Part shown: in pieces, positions 1 to 12,525 of the stretch
Layout: every line of letters starts with the position of its first letter
How positions within the stretch are numbered: position 1 is the stretch's first letter
Assembly (NCBI RefSeq): GCF_026151205.1
Contig: NC_087072.1
Span: forward strand, 6,558,084 to 6,622,083
From: Bolinopsis microptera
Taxonomy: Eukaryota > Ctenophora > Tentaculata > Lobata > Bolinopsidae
Length of the DNA: 64,000 nt
Reading direction: 5' to 3'
Position numbers and translations under genes: made by a program
Notes under the pieces: generated by a model
Seen by the model: only the letters and a program-made list of their open reading frames with translations
The model's database searches: none
Told to the model about the DNA's origin: nothing

Positions 1-526
1 CCGTTCAAAGGGGGCTAGTACATTGCAGAAGCAGAAATCATGTGTATATGTTACTGACGAGGATTGTGAAACTAAACGCTCTGCAGTTTAGGAACTGGAA
101 ACAAGAGTTAAACAAGTAAAAGCTTTACACAAGAATGAGAAGTGAGAAGTGAGATGCAGTGATCAGTTATGTGTTCCCTGTATCTAGATCTCAACAGTCA
201 TCTCACAAGTACAGTGCTGTGGTAAACGGTAGTTATATTGAAACCGAAGGGCTATTCCATAGAAACATTTTAGCTACCCGATATCAAAATTCGAAGAATC
301 TCAAATAAATTTTTGATTTCAACCCTTGAGTATGAAATCCAGTGTCTCATTTTTTTCGTTTGAGAAAAAGGTTTAAAACGGCAAAAAAATGGTAACAAAT
401 GGACGGGATAATAACCAGCAAGCCTCCCAGTGCTCGTAGTCGTACTATGATGTCTGGTCCGGTTCCTTGTCGATTTAATACATTTTTGTTGCAAAATATG
501 AAATAACTCCCGTTTTAAATTTGCAG
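1..526 (+). other. Intron of the SPCA pump gene (5' part of gene lies outside the window)
   Basis: I see no exon here. The stretch ends at an AAATTTGCAG acceptor immediately before the first recognisable pump exon, so it is most simply the intron preceding that exon. The upstream two thirds of the pump must lie to the left of the window. Confidence 0.7.
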
Positions 527-3012
527 GCACTACAATCGAACGGTCTGATCGTAGCGATGACTGGGGATGGTGTAAACGACGCGGTTGCTCTCAAATGTGC
601 TGACATTGGTATGTCTTGTAATTTAACATATTATTCCCTGGCTTGTATTACTACAATCAGACCACACTAACTAAATTATTCTGCTCACAATTCACAGTCT
701 ACAATTATTCTATGTCGTCTTACTCGGAAGAGCTTGGAAACGCCCAAAACTGACTAAGCATATTCGTTAAATCAGTTTTGCCCTTAATCAGTAATGTAAC
801 TTTATCACAAAAATGCAGTCAGGTTATATCAAGTACTCGAAAGTCGAAATGTTCGTCTGTAAGACTATCAGCTTCCTTTTACAGGTATTGCCATGGGCAA
901 GGGCACAGATGTATGCAAGGAAGCTGCAGAAATGGTCCTTGGTAATGATGACATGTCTGCAATCGTGGAAGCTGTCAGGGAGGGCAAGAACATCTTCCTC
1001 AACATCAAGAACTTTGTTCGCTTCCAGCTGAGCACGTGAGTATAAAGCTGCTCATGTTGAACAGCATATCCCATGTTGTTACCCGGAGTAACTTATCTCT
1101 ATTTACACGTGCTGGTTACTAATAGAGACTAAAAAATATAAAAGAAGTGTACAACTTGATATGGCTAGTTTGAAGTATACGATTTGTTAATATTTTCCCT
1201 TAAGCCTGATTACTGACATTCGGTAATTTGCAGGTCCGTGTCGGCGCTAATGATGATCGCAATTACAACATTCTGGAACATTCCCTCACCCCTTAATCCC
1301 ATGCAGATCCTCTGGATTAATATTATCATGGACGGTCCCCCAGCTCAGAGGTTTATATATCATGTTTTCTCACTCGATGCTGTCTGTTTGTTTGTTATTT
1401 TTTAACTGTCTCACTCTCATGACTGTCTTTGTCTATTTGTTGTGTTCTCTGTGTGTTATTTACGAACGTAGATCCTTCTTCGTAAACTACGGTATTCCAA
1501 TCCTCTTGCAACATTATCTTAGAGAAGAATTGTATTTTTTTATCTTAACTGTTACAAGCTCAATTTGACCACGCCTATTCCCTCACTAGAGTTGAGCTCT
1601 CAATTTTATAAAATGATGGATTAAAAAGTTTAAATGTTGAGTAAAAGAGTTGAGGGCTTGCTTACTATGTACTTGTGTTAACTCATAATGCACTGTGCAC
1701 ACTACAAAGTAAAATTTGGGGGTCGTTTATATAATAAGTAATCACTAAGGAGGAGGGAGGAGTTTATAAATAATTACGCTAGTTTAATTTAACACAATAG
1801 TCATGTGTAAAACTAATAACGGAGTGGGGGTTAAAAATTTGCCAAAAAGTGATAACGTAATATGTAAACCCCCTTAAACTAACTGCCGCGCAGTTTGGGC
1901 GTGGAGCCGATGGACAGTGGTGTGGTAAACTCGCCACCTCGACTACCCAAGAAACAGGTGGTAGATCTGTACATGCTGGCTCGGGTTTGTGTCTCTGCCG
2001 CTGTTATCATCTCGGGGACTCTGTGGGTCTATAAAAATGAAGTGAGTATTACACCAGTGTGAACTGTGAAACTGCTGTGTGTTGGGTTACTGAGCATTTC
2101 ATGTAATCACTATCAGGACCTTCTTAAATGAAGCTTTCTTTTAAATGGATTATAATCTTCAGTAAGTGATGTCTTGCTTTAAATCTACATTCAATCGGGA
2201 TTAAAATCTCTCTTCTTATCGCAGCCTTAGATTTTAAACTGAGCTGTTTCTGAGAAATCTTAAGCACTTTTTCACTTTTATATTTGCTCAAAACGTAGCT
2301 GAAACGCCTACCATGATTTCAAAGAAAGCCTTCAATTGTGCATGATCACTCTTGTATCTATTTTTGATGAGTTAGTCATGGAATTCCTTGATTTCGTTTG
2401 CTGAATCGTGTCATAAGTCAAATCGTATTCCCTAACTTGAAGAGAAGTTATTTAAATTCCAGTTGGATAACCTGTTACTAAGTTGTGTTTTAGATGGTTG
2501 ACGGTCAGGTGACAGCACGTGACACGACGATGACATTTACCTGTTTCATCTTCTTCGACATGTTCAATGCTCTGTCTTGTCGGTCGTTGGTTAGTATGGA
2601 GTACTCAGCTCCTATTTATCCACATTATTTTCTTAGTTCTTCAATCTCAGTCAAATAACAATTTGCTGCAATAAGAACTGCGTGTTACACACTTCTAACA
2701 TTATTTTTGATCCATAAACTATTCTGCTTTCAGACCAAATCAATACTACAAATAAATCTGTTCGGCAACACGACTTTTCTCTTCGCAATCTCTGCATCTA
2801 TTCTCTCGCTATTTGGACTCATTTATGTTCCCTTTTTACAGACCATATTTCAAACCGAGGCTCTTGCCTTTGATGACATTATCATGCTTGTTTGTTTGAG
2901 TAGCAGTGTCCTTATCGTCGACGAGGTCTTCAAACTATTATTAAGAGTTTTTGGAGGTGATAAAAAATTGACTGCTAACACATCAGAAGACACTAAACAC
3001 TTAATACCGTAA
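527..3012 (+). CDS. ATP2C1: Secretory-pathway Ca2+/Mn2+-transporting P-type ATPase (SPCA), C-terminal 290 residues, partial
   Basis: SPCA pumps load Ca2+ and Mn2+ into the Golgi using ATP. Six exons are seen: 527-608, 885-1035, 1234-1350, 1894-2041, 2494-2589 and 2734-3012. All phases agree and the frame ends at TAA. The first exon holds the P-domain hinge motif TGDGVND. The next continues GIAMG and runs into the transmembrane segment after [12 protein letters not shown]. Then come the membrane motif [12 protein letters not shown], the SPCA-typical GVEP, and [11 protein letters not shown] leading to FFDMFNALS. The last exon carries two hydrophobic helices and a short polar tail. The combination of DGPPAQ, GVEP and DTTMTFTCF separates SPCA from SERCA and PMCA. 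The spacing after GIAMG (GKGTDV) is one residue shorter than in vertebrate and yeast SPCA as I remember them. Family assignment is firm; which paralogue (ATP2C1 or ATP2C2 type) cannot be told. Confidence 0.95.
1717..1875. mobile_element. Small non-autonomous inverted-repeat element (MITE) in an SPCA intron
   Basis: The left end reads GGGGGTCGTTTATATAATAA and continues into GTAATCACT. The right end, read in reverse complement, is GGGGGTTTACATATTACGTT followed by ATCACT. The ends are therefore imperfect inverted repeats around a short non-coding core. A related element with the same kind of ends is at 14847-15090. There is no coding capacity. It ends about 20 bp before the acceptor of the exon at 1894. 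Confidence 0.6.
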
Positions 3013-5287
3013 TCTTTCACAGATTATTTAACGGTTATTTTATATGCTATTGATTGAAGGATTTAACGCATTATTGATAGTTTATAGTTCTTTCAAATGC
3101 ATTTCACATTTGTGAATATTTATTGTAGCCGTTTCGTTTTATGATCAATGGAAATTAGAAATAACTTAACTTTTTACTGAAGCACAAGAATCCAAAGATT
3201 GTGAAGTTAATGACAGTGTTTTTCAATCATATTCATGACTTTGATCCAAGTTTTATCGGTTAAATGCAAGTACTAGCGATTACAATCACTAATAAATTAA
3301 TCGTAGACTCGAAAATCTCGAAAACAGACAAAAGGCTAAACTGTATAGCAGCAAAATGATCTGCGGAGGCAGGGCAGACTGCACGAGTAATTATGGAACA
3401 TGTATGTTCTTAGTTCTAATTATAAAATGTATCCTTTATATTACTACATAAAGGCACCAGTTAGTAATACGGCATGTTTTTTGCAAACTAAGCGGTACTA
3501 CAATCTGTATCTGTCTCCAAAGAGGCGAGTTGCAGCAAATTATGCCACAATATGTGGTGAATGTGAATATGCGGCTAATTTTTATAATTGTAATAAATTA
3601 CATGGCACAGGTTGCTGCAATGGGAACGGTCAATGATCCACTACATTTTAGATTACATGAATATGAGCAAACGAGCTGCTGTGTACAAAGTGCAAAGTGT
3701 AACCAAACTCAATATCTGTCACTGACGAAATAAATGACTTGTCTCCTACCCAGCTGTCCCAAGTTGAGACATTCGGCAGGGAACCTAAATACATATCACA
3801 CCTACTTTAAAGTACTAGACTCAATAAGTTCTCAATCGGAGAATGAAATATCTTAGTTTGTAGAATTAAAATCTGCCACATGTATCAAAGTAAAACTAAA
3901 CAGTTACAAATACAATATCCCAAGTTTTTGTGTTAGAACGTTGGTATCCAAAATGAAAATATGTGGCCTAACCTTAAGTAAGAAATTTCGGAACAAAATG
4001 CGGGGAATTAAAAACTAAACGTACCAAAACTATACTCTAGTTGAACTCGATCCTGGACGTCCCCCAATAGTAATACAACCGCAACCACAAATCCTGTAAC
4101 TGCCACAGAACTCTAGAAAAGGGATAATATGAAGAATGGGTATTATGGGTTGGGGGCCCTACCCTACTAGGGCATCATTACTCACAAGAGGTCACCAATT
4201 ATGTGTTCAGCACCTGATTTATCATTATCATGATTATATTTGCTATTACCATCGGTCTGAGGCTTCTTTTAATAAGGCTAAGTGATATGTATCTGGGCAG
4301 TGTGTGTTGTTGATAGGTTGATTACTTTTGGATTAGGAATTGTTGGATTATAATTTTATTCTCGTCATCTTTTATGTCAAGGTTGATAGAGATATAGAAT
4401 AAATTATAATTTAAAATTCGTTGTGAATCTTGATTTGATGGCTCTCAATCTAAAAGATTTAGAATTTATACCTAAGAAAGTACATTTTCATTTATACTTC
4501 GTTCACATACCACAGTACACTGAGGACGAAATAGGGAACTATGCACTAATGTAATAAAAAATATAAATAGTCTAATATGGTTAACGTAAGTACTCTAGTA
4601 GCAGAGTGCAGTTGAGTATGTACTTCGATGTACACAATTTTTGACAACGCAAGTCGTTAGTTATACAGTGTTATAGTGTAGTCATTATGCCTCGAGATCA
4701 TCTAGGTACGCAATTTGTCTCGCTAGTTCTAGTTCTACAAGTACAGGGCAAAAGTTCTAAATAGCCCTCAGGCGCATATATTGTGAAAATTTATGTCTCA
4801 GTTCCTGAACGTTGCATAAAATTCTTATAGATCGGTGGTCATACATCAGAATTCCGACGGCAGAATTCAGACGATTTTGATGATTTGTCAATCAAAATTA
4901 TATTTGGATAAATCAATATTAGTTGTAAATAAGTTCATACAATATCATTATAACTTTAAATCAGTAACTGTCACCCTGGAGCAATAAAATAATTTACATT
5001 TAGAGAATATTTCCAGCAGCAATTGCGAGTCGTTTCTTCTCGAGCGTGCTAAATCACTCTACAGTCGATCTTCGAGATTGTTCTAAAAGGACCCTCAACA
5101 GTTGTAATCAACTTCAATCGATGTATTTTCGGACGCTGATTCCGAATCACCCCCATGACATAGGGGTAAAATGCTCACCTGACGAGATATTGGCGAAAAT
5201 CTGTCTCGATCACGTGATATGACCGTATAAGGAAGTTAGTCTAATTTCTCGTTACGGTCAGGGTTTCAGCATATGCTTTTGCTAAGG
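3013..5287. other. Intergenic, 3' flank of SPCA; no gene seen
   Basis: The interval contains the SPCA 3' UTR (possible AATAAA at about 3728) followed by AT-rich DNA. A short Cys-containing reading frame ends near 3636, but it has no convincing start or splice context, so I do not call it. Confidence 0.6.
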
Positions 5288-5531
5288 ATTGGGTTAGGGT
5301 TAGGGTTCAGTGGCGTAACTTAGGGCCCCGCAGACCCCGCTGTGCGGGGGGGCGCCGTATAAGGGGGGCGCAATTTTCCTGAATTTTAGGCCCTTTCACT
5401 GAAAAAACGCCTTGTTTGTGTATTTCCCTGTCCAATTTAGCGTTCGGTCGACGCGAAAAAATATTTGGGGTACCCTTTTTTGCTTCAGGGGGGCGCAAAA
5501 AGCCTTAGGGGGCGAGAAAAAAAGTACCCGA

Positions 5532-5565
<34 letters not shown>

Positions 5566-5680
5566 GGACACAAAAAATTTTAGGGGGGGCGCTTTTTGTC
5601 ACTGAGCGGGGGGGGGGGCGCCAAAAGGCAAAGTTACGCCACTGTTAGGGTTGGGATCAGATTAGAGGGTTAGGGTTTCG
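5288..5680. repeat. Interstitial TTAGGG telomere-like repeats interrupted by a MITE
   Basis: Two to three head-to-tail TTAGGG units are present at 5291-5307. Degenerate TTAGGG-like units resume at 5645 and run to about 5680. TTAGGG is the standard metazoan telomere unit. The tract is short and internal, so it is an interstitial telomeric site, not a chromosome end. Confidence 0.75.
5308..5644. mobile_element. 337-bp hAT-type MITE with perfect 8-bp target-site duplication
   Basis: The element starts CAGTGGCGTAACT and ends AGTTACGCCACTG, a perfect 13-bp terminal inverted repeat. Both sides carry the identical 8-bp sequence TTAGGGTT (5300-5307 and 5645-5652). An 8-bp duplication with CAGTG-like ends is characteristic of hAT transposons. 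The interior is G- and T-rich, has a long T run at about 5531-5562, and encodes nothing, so it is non-autonomous. Confidence 0.85.
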
Positions 5681-6604
5681 AATAGTCGTTCAGGAGCAGC
5701 TAGAGAACGGGTTGAAAAAGTCACGTGACAGTCGAGTGTAGACTGTATAGTGTAGAGTGATTAATCATCATCCGTTTCTTCTCCAGAAAGTCACTCTGCT
5801 TGAGGAGTGACTTACCAAGCGAAAACGGTCATCGCTCGTGCGCGCAGCGAACTAGCATGAGCCTAATTATTGTAGTTCGCGGTATAAAGAGGTGCAGTAT
5901 ATATTAATATACAGTTTCGACTGTTATTATAAAATTATTAAACAGTCAATTGTAATATAAATTTAATTAATTATTGCGCCCATTATTATGTCCACCCAGA
6001 ATTATTTTTGTCTACGTACGTTATGTCCACCAAAATAAGGTCTGGTAAGGTGTGTTGAAAGTGCTGACAAAGGGGTTGTAAAGATTGTTTTGTAGTATAA
6101 AGGTATAACTATAGTTTAATGTTAATCTTGTAGTTAATTCCTTGACCTTCTAGGATATTATGTAGTTATTTATTACAACCGTAATGATTAGGGCTAATCT
6201 CACAGTCTATGTTTAAAAATTAATTATAATTAATATTTACCAAAATTGGGTAGAGTGGACTGTGGCCAGTGTCTCTATCTTTTCAACATTAATTTGATTT
6301 TAAATTACAGCCGTTCTCAAACGTAAAATGGTACTGAGAATGACATTTATCGCTCGCTTTTCACATTCATTTAAAAAGGTCTGAATAATAAGCACATTGT
6401 GTCATTGTTCAACATTTCTCAAATTAAAGGCAGGTACGGTAAGATTAAATATGTTTTCCAAAGAAATTTTTGGAAACTTTCATCAAAATTTCCAGAATTA
6501 AAAACAAAAAAGTTTCCGAAATTTTGTAAAATTAGTCCGAATCAGGAATAAAACATAATATCAAGGCACGCAGTTTGTAATTGTAGTTATATATTTGGAT
6601 CTGT
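5681..6604. other. Intergenic, nothing recognised
   Basis: AT-rich sequence with no open frame or repeat that I can match elsewhere in the window. One CACGTG occurs at about 5723. Confidence 0.5.
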
Positions 6605-7035
6605 TAAAAGCGCACGACAATCTGTTGTGAAACAGGGGATCCAGAAAACCCAGTCCCCGATACTCCTGAAACTTTAAAAAAAATTTACAATCGATTTGGT
6701 CAACATCTAGCCGCCCTGCAAAATTTCATATCTCTAAGTCTAACTCAGTTTTAACATGGTTTTTAAGGCACCTGAATATGGCGATTTTGGGTTTTTACCG
6801 AATTTCGTATAACATTAACAGTGCTGGCGCGTATTTTGCGCAAATTTCTTAAAAACCTCCACATATTCTTATTTCTTTCATCTTTGACATTGAATTAGAA
6901 TGTTTTGAACTTAAAATATGCCTGCTGAACGACTTTCGATGAGTCTTATAAATGCCTGGAATTGAAAAACAGTAAAGGGAGTAACTAGTAAAGTGAGTGT
7001 AATGGCGGCGGTCGTGCTTGCCAGCACTGTGATAA
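6605..7035 (+). repeat. Dispersed repeat R1, copy 1, with an internal CAGTGCTGGC-ended unit
   Basis: The segment is homologous, in opposite orientation, to 38470-38890, and in part to 11585-11815 in the same orientation. Within it, 6819-7029 is bounded by CAGTGCTGGC and its reverse complement GCCAGCACTG, like a 211-bp MITE. The left flank (6605-6818) is also shared with the 38-kb copy, so the repeated unit is larger than the inner element. It is non-coding. Confidence 0.65.
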
Positions 7036-7764
7036 CAGTCAACAGTGCTACTTCTAAGTGCTGTCGTGTAATTTATGCAAATTTCACGAAAAAAAACTTT
7101 CAATTATAAGAGAGAAATCCTAGAATGGTGACTACTGAGAGTAAGAGTAAGACGTGGAATTTGTCGTTCAACGCCGAGCAAGAATCAGGAAATAAACTAA
7201 TTGTTAGACTGTAAAGTCAAAAGTGTAGTAACTCTGTCACTGGTCACAGTGGTACTTTTATGTGGTTTTTATGCGCGGAGCTTAGCCTGTCACTCGCGCG
7301 TATCTTCGAACAGTAGAGCCTGTAATCCCCAGCTAAATATGATGCGGTGAAACATTATAATTATAAACAATAGACCGAGATTATTAGCTGCTCCTTCGAA
7401 GGATCCTACAAAGAATCCTTGCGAATATGTAACACTGACTAACACGGGGAAACTTTTGTTCCACTTGTCTCATGATGTCCTGCTTTGTAAAAATTATTCT
7501 AACGGGAACTAATTGAGACAGGATAGCTACGATGATCGAGGTGCACTGCGGATTATAGTTGTCTTTATAGTCGGATCCCAACCGTTCTAAAAGGCTATCT
7601 CGTTAGCTTTTCGTGTTAAAAGCGATTTCTCAACGGTTATCACCTCTCTAGATGATTCTTAAAACATTTGGACTTCATTGCATTTTTGAAATAAATGCAA
7701 TGAGGGCGTTTTCGGCCACACCCCTTTTCAGGGTTTCGCGGTCAATCTAATTTTTGTATTTCAG

Positions 7765-8070
7765 CCCAGGAAGGTTTTAAAGACTATTCCGATACACCAA
7801 AATGTGCCTAATAGCCACATTTATATACAACTTATGAAGCAACATATACCTTAAAATGCTTCGTTTCGGAAATATGGCCGAAAAACGGTTTTTGGCTTGA
7901 AGCAGTTCATATTTTCCGTGATTTTTGGCATTTTCGCCTAGGAAGGTCGCAGAGACTATTCTGATACACTAAAATGTACATAATGGCCACATTTATATAC
8001 AACTTATGAAGCAACATATACCCTAAAAGGCTTACTTTCGGAAATGTGGCTGAAAAACGAATTTTTGCCG
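7765..8070. repeat. Tandem pair of about 140-bp units inside the left foldback arm (mirrored on the right)
   Basis: Units beginning near 7765 and 7938 share AGGAAGGT, GACTATTC, GATACAC, AAAATGT and CCACATTTATATACAACTT in the same order, and both end with a GGAAAT-TGGC-GAAAAACG block. The right arm carries the mirrored pair at about 10890-11200, so the tandem duplication predates the inversion. Confidence 0.7.
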
Positions 8071-9765
8071 AGCGAACAAGACAGTATTCACAAATGGGCT
8101 ATTGGACTGTTAACTAAAAAGGTCTTAAAGAAGATTCATGAGGAACATAGCATTTGTCACAAGATGTAAGATGACTCACTTTGTGTCCAGAAACACCTAC
8201 AAAAATTGGAGAATGATCTACTTTATTGGGCATCTCTCTTAATGCTTTAATGGGCCAGGACAGCAGCATATTTGTGTCTTACGAAAGGGCAATTTTTCAA
8301 AATTACGGTTTCTTAAGGTCAAAGGATCGGCTGCTAACAGCAAATTGTTCGCAATTGCCGACTCATGTACATCATATACTCAAAAACGCTCACTTTAGGA
8401 GTCATTAGTAAATAACTACTACATGATTTGTGACAACCCCAACAATTTTTCCTTGGCACCAATTTAAATAAAATGTGTTTTTTTTTTTTTTTGAAAATTC
8501 AATTAATCATTATATATATAAATCAAGCGTTACATTTCAGCCATGCAAAATTACAATGACATATTTTGATATACAAATTGATGAATGGTACTGCAATATA
8601 AGTTGGCTAATGTTTGGCCGGATGACTACTAACGAGAAAAATAAACTTGATTAAACATAATAATTAATTCGGCTGAACCAACACATAGCTAGAGCCACAT
8701 TAACGTTGTTGACCAAAATTCAATTTCAAACTTTTTATTTATATTCATGCCATGAAACCATGATATATGTACCAAGAATACCGCACCTAAAATAAATCGG
8801 CACTGGATCCGGGCCAGATTGTTGCTTGACAGCTGACCAGTACCCCACTTTAAGTGCCTCGACCAATATTGATCTGTAATCCCTGGATTGAGATCTGTTG
8901 GCCGCAGTTTAATTTAGTTAATTTCCTATAATACCGCAGTGGTTTGGTTCTCACTTCAGAATGACCCCATATTCTTTTTTTTGTCGCATAGATTTTCCCA
9001 TTGTATGATAATGCGTGTGATTCCCTCGTTTTTTAATCAAGTGGTGACTGGCTAGTTCTTCTGTTATTACAGCTGCCTCGAGATCTTATCTGGGGCATGG
9101 GCACTAACTAAGAACATTAGAACTGTAATTCTAGAACCTCATATTAAGGTTACTTGGCAGAATAGCATTAGCAGGGTTCAAGATTTGACTGAGGGCATTC
9201 AGGTAACATACCAGGTTCATATCACCAGTTGAGGTGGATCTTAATTTCGGCATGCAATGCCTTATAAGTTATAAGCTTATAGTAGGATCACGGGGTTTAT
9301 ATAATAGAAGGTCTCGAGATGCTGATTTAGCTATTTAGGTTTCACATGTGAAATTTTTCCAGCTTTGGGTAAAGTGCTAAAGTGGATTTTAGAGCGGGGA
9401 GGGGGTCTAAATGACCAAAATCTGAACGATCTCTTACTTACGGGGCACTAGTACTACGGGACAAGGGACGGATATCGGGCCTAGTAGCTGTTTTCTAATG
9501 AGAGGCTGGGGTATGGACCTAGATGGTCAACGTGAGGATAGCATGAGGATTTAGGATGCTCTGCCTGCCTTTCGTGGGGTCTTGTAACCCCGAAAGCTGG
9601 TATATCTTATCTAAATTAACCTTGGTTACATCCCGTTTCGAATATATAATTAGATTTATAGGTCCAATATCAAGCAAGAGTCTGATCTACGGTACTGATG
9701 TTACACTTACATGATCTCCGACGCAATGATCTCCGAAGTCCGATCTTAAAGTTGGATCTCAGAGC

Positions 9766-9804
9766 CAAAAAGAGGAACCTACGCCTTGGTTCCTCTCTTT
9801 GAGA
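9766..9804. other. Perfect short hairpin in the foldback spacer
   Basis: AAAGAGGAACC, an 8-base loop TACGCCTT, then GGTTCCTCT and CTTT. This is an 11-bp or longer stem in the unique core between the two long arms. Its function is unknown. Confidence 0.5.
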
Positions 9805-11584
9805 GTCAAACAGGAAATTCGGTGTTATCAACTCAAACTCGGATTCGTAGCTCAATTGAAAAACCAAAGAATAAAAATCTGAATGAATTTCCCGAAATCC
9901 TAAAATTAATATCAGGTTGTATTCGATTCAGTGGCCCAAACTCCAGTTTGGGCTTACGAGACTTAAGTTCAAGTCGAGGAACACTTTGATTCAGCATGAT
10001 CCTTGTCTAGTTGGAGTTTTCGCACATCATGCATCTACTAATCACTCCTAAACTGAGAGTTTTAGAGTCGAATCTCGAACCCTGCCATTCAGTCAAGTAA
10101 TCTTAATCTGAAGTTCTAGAATTACAGTTCTAGTGTTCTAGTACTAATGTATTAGTGCCCTAGATAAGATCTCGAGGCAGCTGTAATAGCAAAAGAGCTA
10201 GCTAGTAACCACTTGATTAAAAAACGAGGGAATGACACACATTATCATACGATGGGAAAATCTATGCGAACCAAACCACTGCGGTATTACTATTTAAATG
10301 GTAAATGAGCTAAATTAAACTGCAGCCAACAGATCTCAATCCAGGGATTACAGACCAATATTGGTCGAGGCAGTGAAGTCAATTATAATTATAAAGTGGG
10401 GTACTGGTCAGCGGTCAAGCAACAATATGGTTTTATGGAATGAATAAATTAAAAGTTGAATTTTGGTCATTACATTTTGGCTAAATTGGTGCCAATGAAA
10501 AATTGTTGGAGTTTTCACAAATCATGCAGTATAGTTAAACTTATTTACTAATCACTCCTAAAGTGAACGTTTTTGAGTATATGATGTGCATGAGTCGGCA
10601 ATTGCAAACAATTTGCTGTTAGCAACTGACCCTTTGACCTTTACTTTGACCTTTACTAAAGAAACCGTAATTTTGAAAAATTGCCCTTTCGTAAGACACA
10701 AATATGCTGCTGTCCTGGCCCATTAAGAGAGATGCCCAATAAAGTAGATTATTCTACAATTTTTGTGAGTGTTTCTGGACACAAAGTGAGTCATCTTACA
10801 TCTTGTGACAAATGCTATGTTCCTCATGAATCTTCTTTAAGACCTTTTTAGTTAACAGTCCAATAGCCCATTTGTGAATACTGTCTTGTTCGCTCGGCAA
10901 AAATTCGTTTTTCAGCCACATTTCCGAAAGTAAGCCTTTTAGGGTATATGTTGCTTCATAAGTTGTATATAAATGTGGCCATTATGTACATTTTAGTGTA
11001 TCAGAATAGTCTCTGCGACCTTCCTAGGCGAAAATGCCAAAAATCACGGAAAATATGAACTGCTTCAAGCCAAAAACCGTTTTTCGGCCATATTTCCGAA
11101 ACGAAGCATTTTAAGGTATATGTTGCTTCATAAGTTGTATATAAATGTGGCTATTAGGCACATTTTGGTGTATCGGAATAGTCTTTAAAACCTTCCTGGG
11201 CTGAAATACAAAAATTCGAGTGACCGCGAAACCCTGAAAAAGGGTGTGGCCGAAAACGCCCTCATTGCATTTATTTCAAAAATGCAATGAAGTCCAAATG
11301 TTTTAAGAATCATCTAGAGAGGTGATAACCGTTGAGAAATCGCTTTTAACACGAAAAGCTAACGAGATTCCGTTTCGTCCCTGACTATTACATATTATAC
11401 ATAATATTAATAATATTAATCTGAATTACAATATAAAATTGTATTAGTATTAAACGTTAACCTCGAGAAATGGCCCGAGATTGATGGAATAGATACATAG
11501 AATAACAAATGATATGATTATTTTACTAAAACCCCTAATTGGGTAGCGGACCCCTGCCAGTGCCTCTCTCACCCAAATAATTGC

Positions 11585-11815
11585 AATTGGAAATGCAATT
11601 TATTTTGTGCAAATTTCTTAAAAACCTCCAGATAACTATTTCTTATTCCTGTCATCTTAGATATTGAATTAGAATGTTTTGAACTAAAAATAAACCTGCT
11701 GAACGACTTCCAATGAGCATTATAATGCCTGAAAAACAGTAAAGAGGGTATAATAGTATGGGAGGTATAACTATAAGGACAACGGTCATGCTTACCAGAA
11801 CTGTGACAAACACGA
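11585..11815 (+). repeat. Dispersed repeat R1, copy 2 (truncated)
   Basis: Matches 6838-7030 through GTGCAAATTTCTTAAAAACC, GAATTAGAATGTTTTGAAC, CTGCTGAACGACTT and AAAACAGTAAAG. It lacks the flank present in the other two copies. It lies about 215 bp outside the right end of the foldback element, while copy 1 lies outside the left end in the same orientation. Confidence 0.6.
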
Positions 11816-12525
11816 AATTAGTTCTTTAGATTCTACTTTATGACCTAAATTCAATCCACTTGCAATATACTTCCACTTTCCAGATTGAGACAAAGAAGAA
11901 AATATGCAATCAAGCGAAATACTATAAAATAGCGTGATTGTATTTTCAAATTACACCTGAGCATGCCTGATTAACTTAAGAGTAAAACTAAATTTTAAAT
12001 TACCATAAATAACAAATTATTATCTCGGGCTCAAAACAAATGCCATTAAAAATAAACTATTAACAAATTTTGAGTCATCGTTTGTCCAATGACCACTAAT
12101 TGCCGAACTCCTCTCATTTTCCGACCAGTTTAATGATCCTCGTCCACTTACACCTATTTATCAGTATCGAGGGTGCTTGTTGAGGTGTCCACTCTCATTG
12201 GGTATTGCCTGGTCCCGTCCGTGTAACCAAGTGATTCGTTTAGCGGCATACCTGGAGCATATCCTGACACACCTGCAACAGAAAACACTTTTTAATACTT
12301 TCTACCTACTCGCATGTCAAGCTAACTTGACGTACGATCAGTTCTCAAATTTATTGGTTGGATGACTTAATATTAGCTTTACAAAACAAAACATCTAACC
12401 CATACAGCATAGTTGTATTCATAATTCTTGATAATAAGGTTTAGTGATACCGTCAGATTATATTATATACCTAAATCATGTGGCCACAGTTTCATTTTCA
12501 CAACAAAAATGATTTCAGAAGCTAT
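11816..12525. other. Intergenic, 3' of the GPCR gene; nothing recognised
   Basis: AT-rich DNA that would include the 3' UTR of the minus-strand GPCR. No exon is evident. Confidence 0.5.

Larger units (their letters stand above)
7592..11368. mobile_element. Large foldback (long inverted repeat) element, about 3.8 kb
   Basis: The left arm (about 7592-9185) is mirrored by the right arm (about 10065-11368). The outermost shared sequence is ATCTCGTTAGCTTTTCGTG, read inward on the left and as reverse complement on the right. Colinear landmarks match in inverted order: the TATATACAACTTATGAAGCA motif, the CACTGCGGTA/TACCGCAGTG block, and AGATCTCGAGGCAGCTGTAA near the inner ends. The left arm carries extra DNA at about 8470-8800 that is missing on the right. 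The spacer of about 0.9 kb (9186-10064) has no gene. No transposase is visible. Such structures are typical of foldback transposons or of a head-to-head duplication. A transcript across it would form a very long hairpin. Confidence 0.8.

Noticed and set aside
3530-3636. Cys-rich C-terminus-like frame (GECEYAANFYNCNKLHG...)
   Set aside because: Suggestive of a small secreted peptide exon, but no start, signal peptide or partner exon could be joined.
5531-5562. Poly-T run as a retrocopy tail
   Set aside because: It lies inside an inverted-repeat MITE with an 8-bp target duplication, so it is not a retrotransposition tail.
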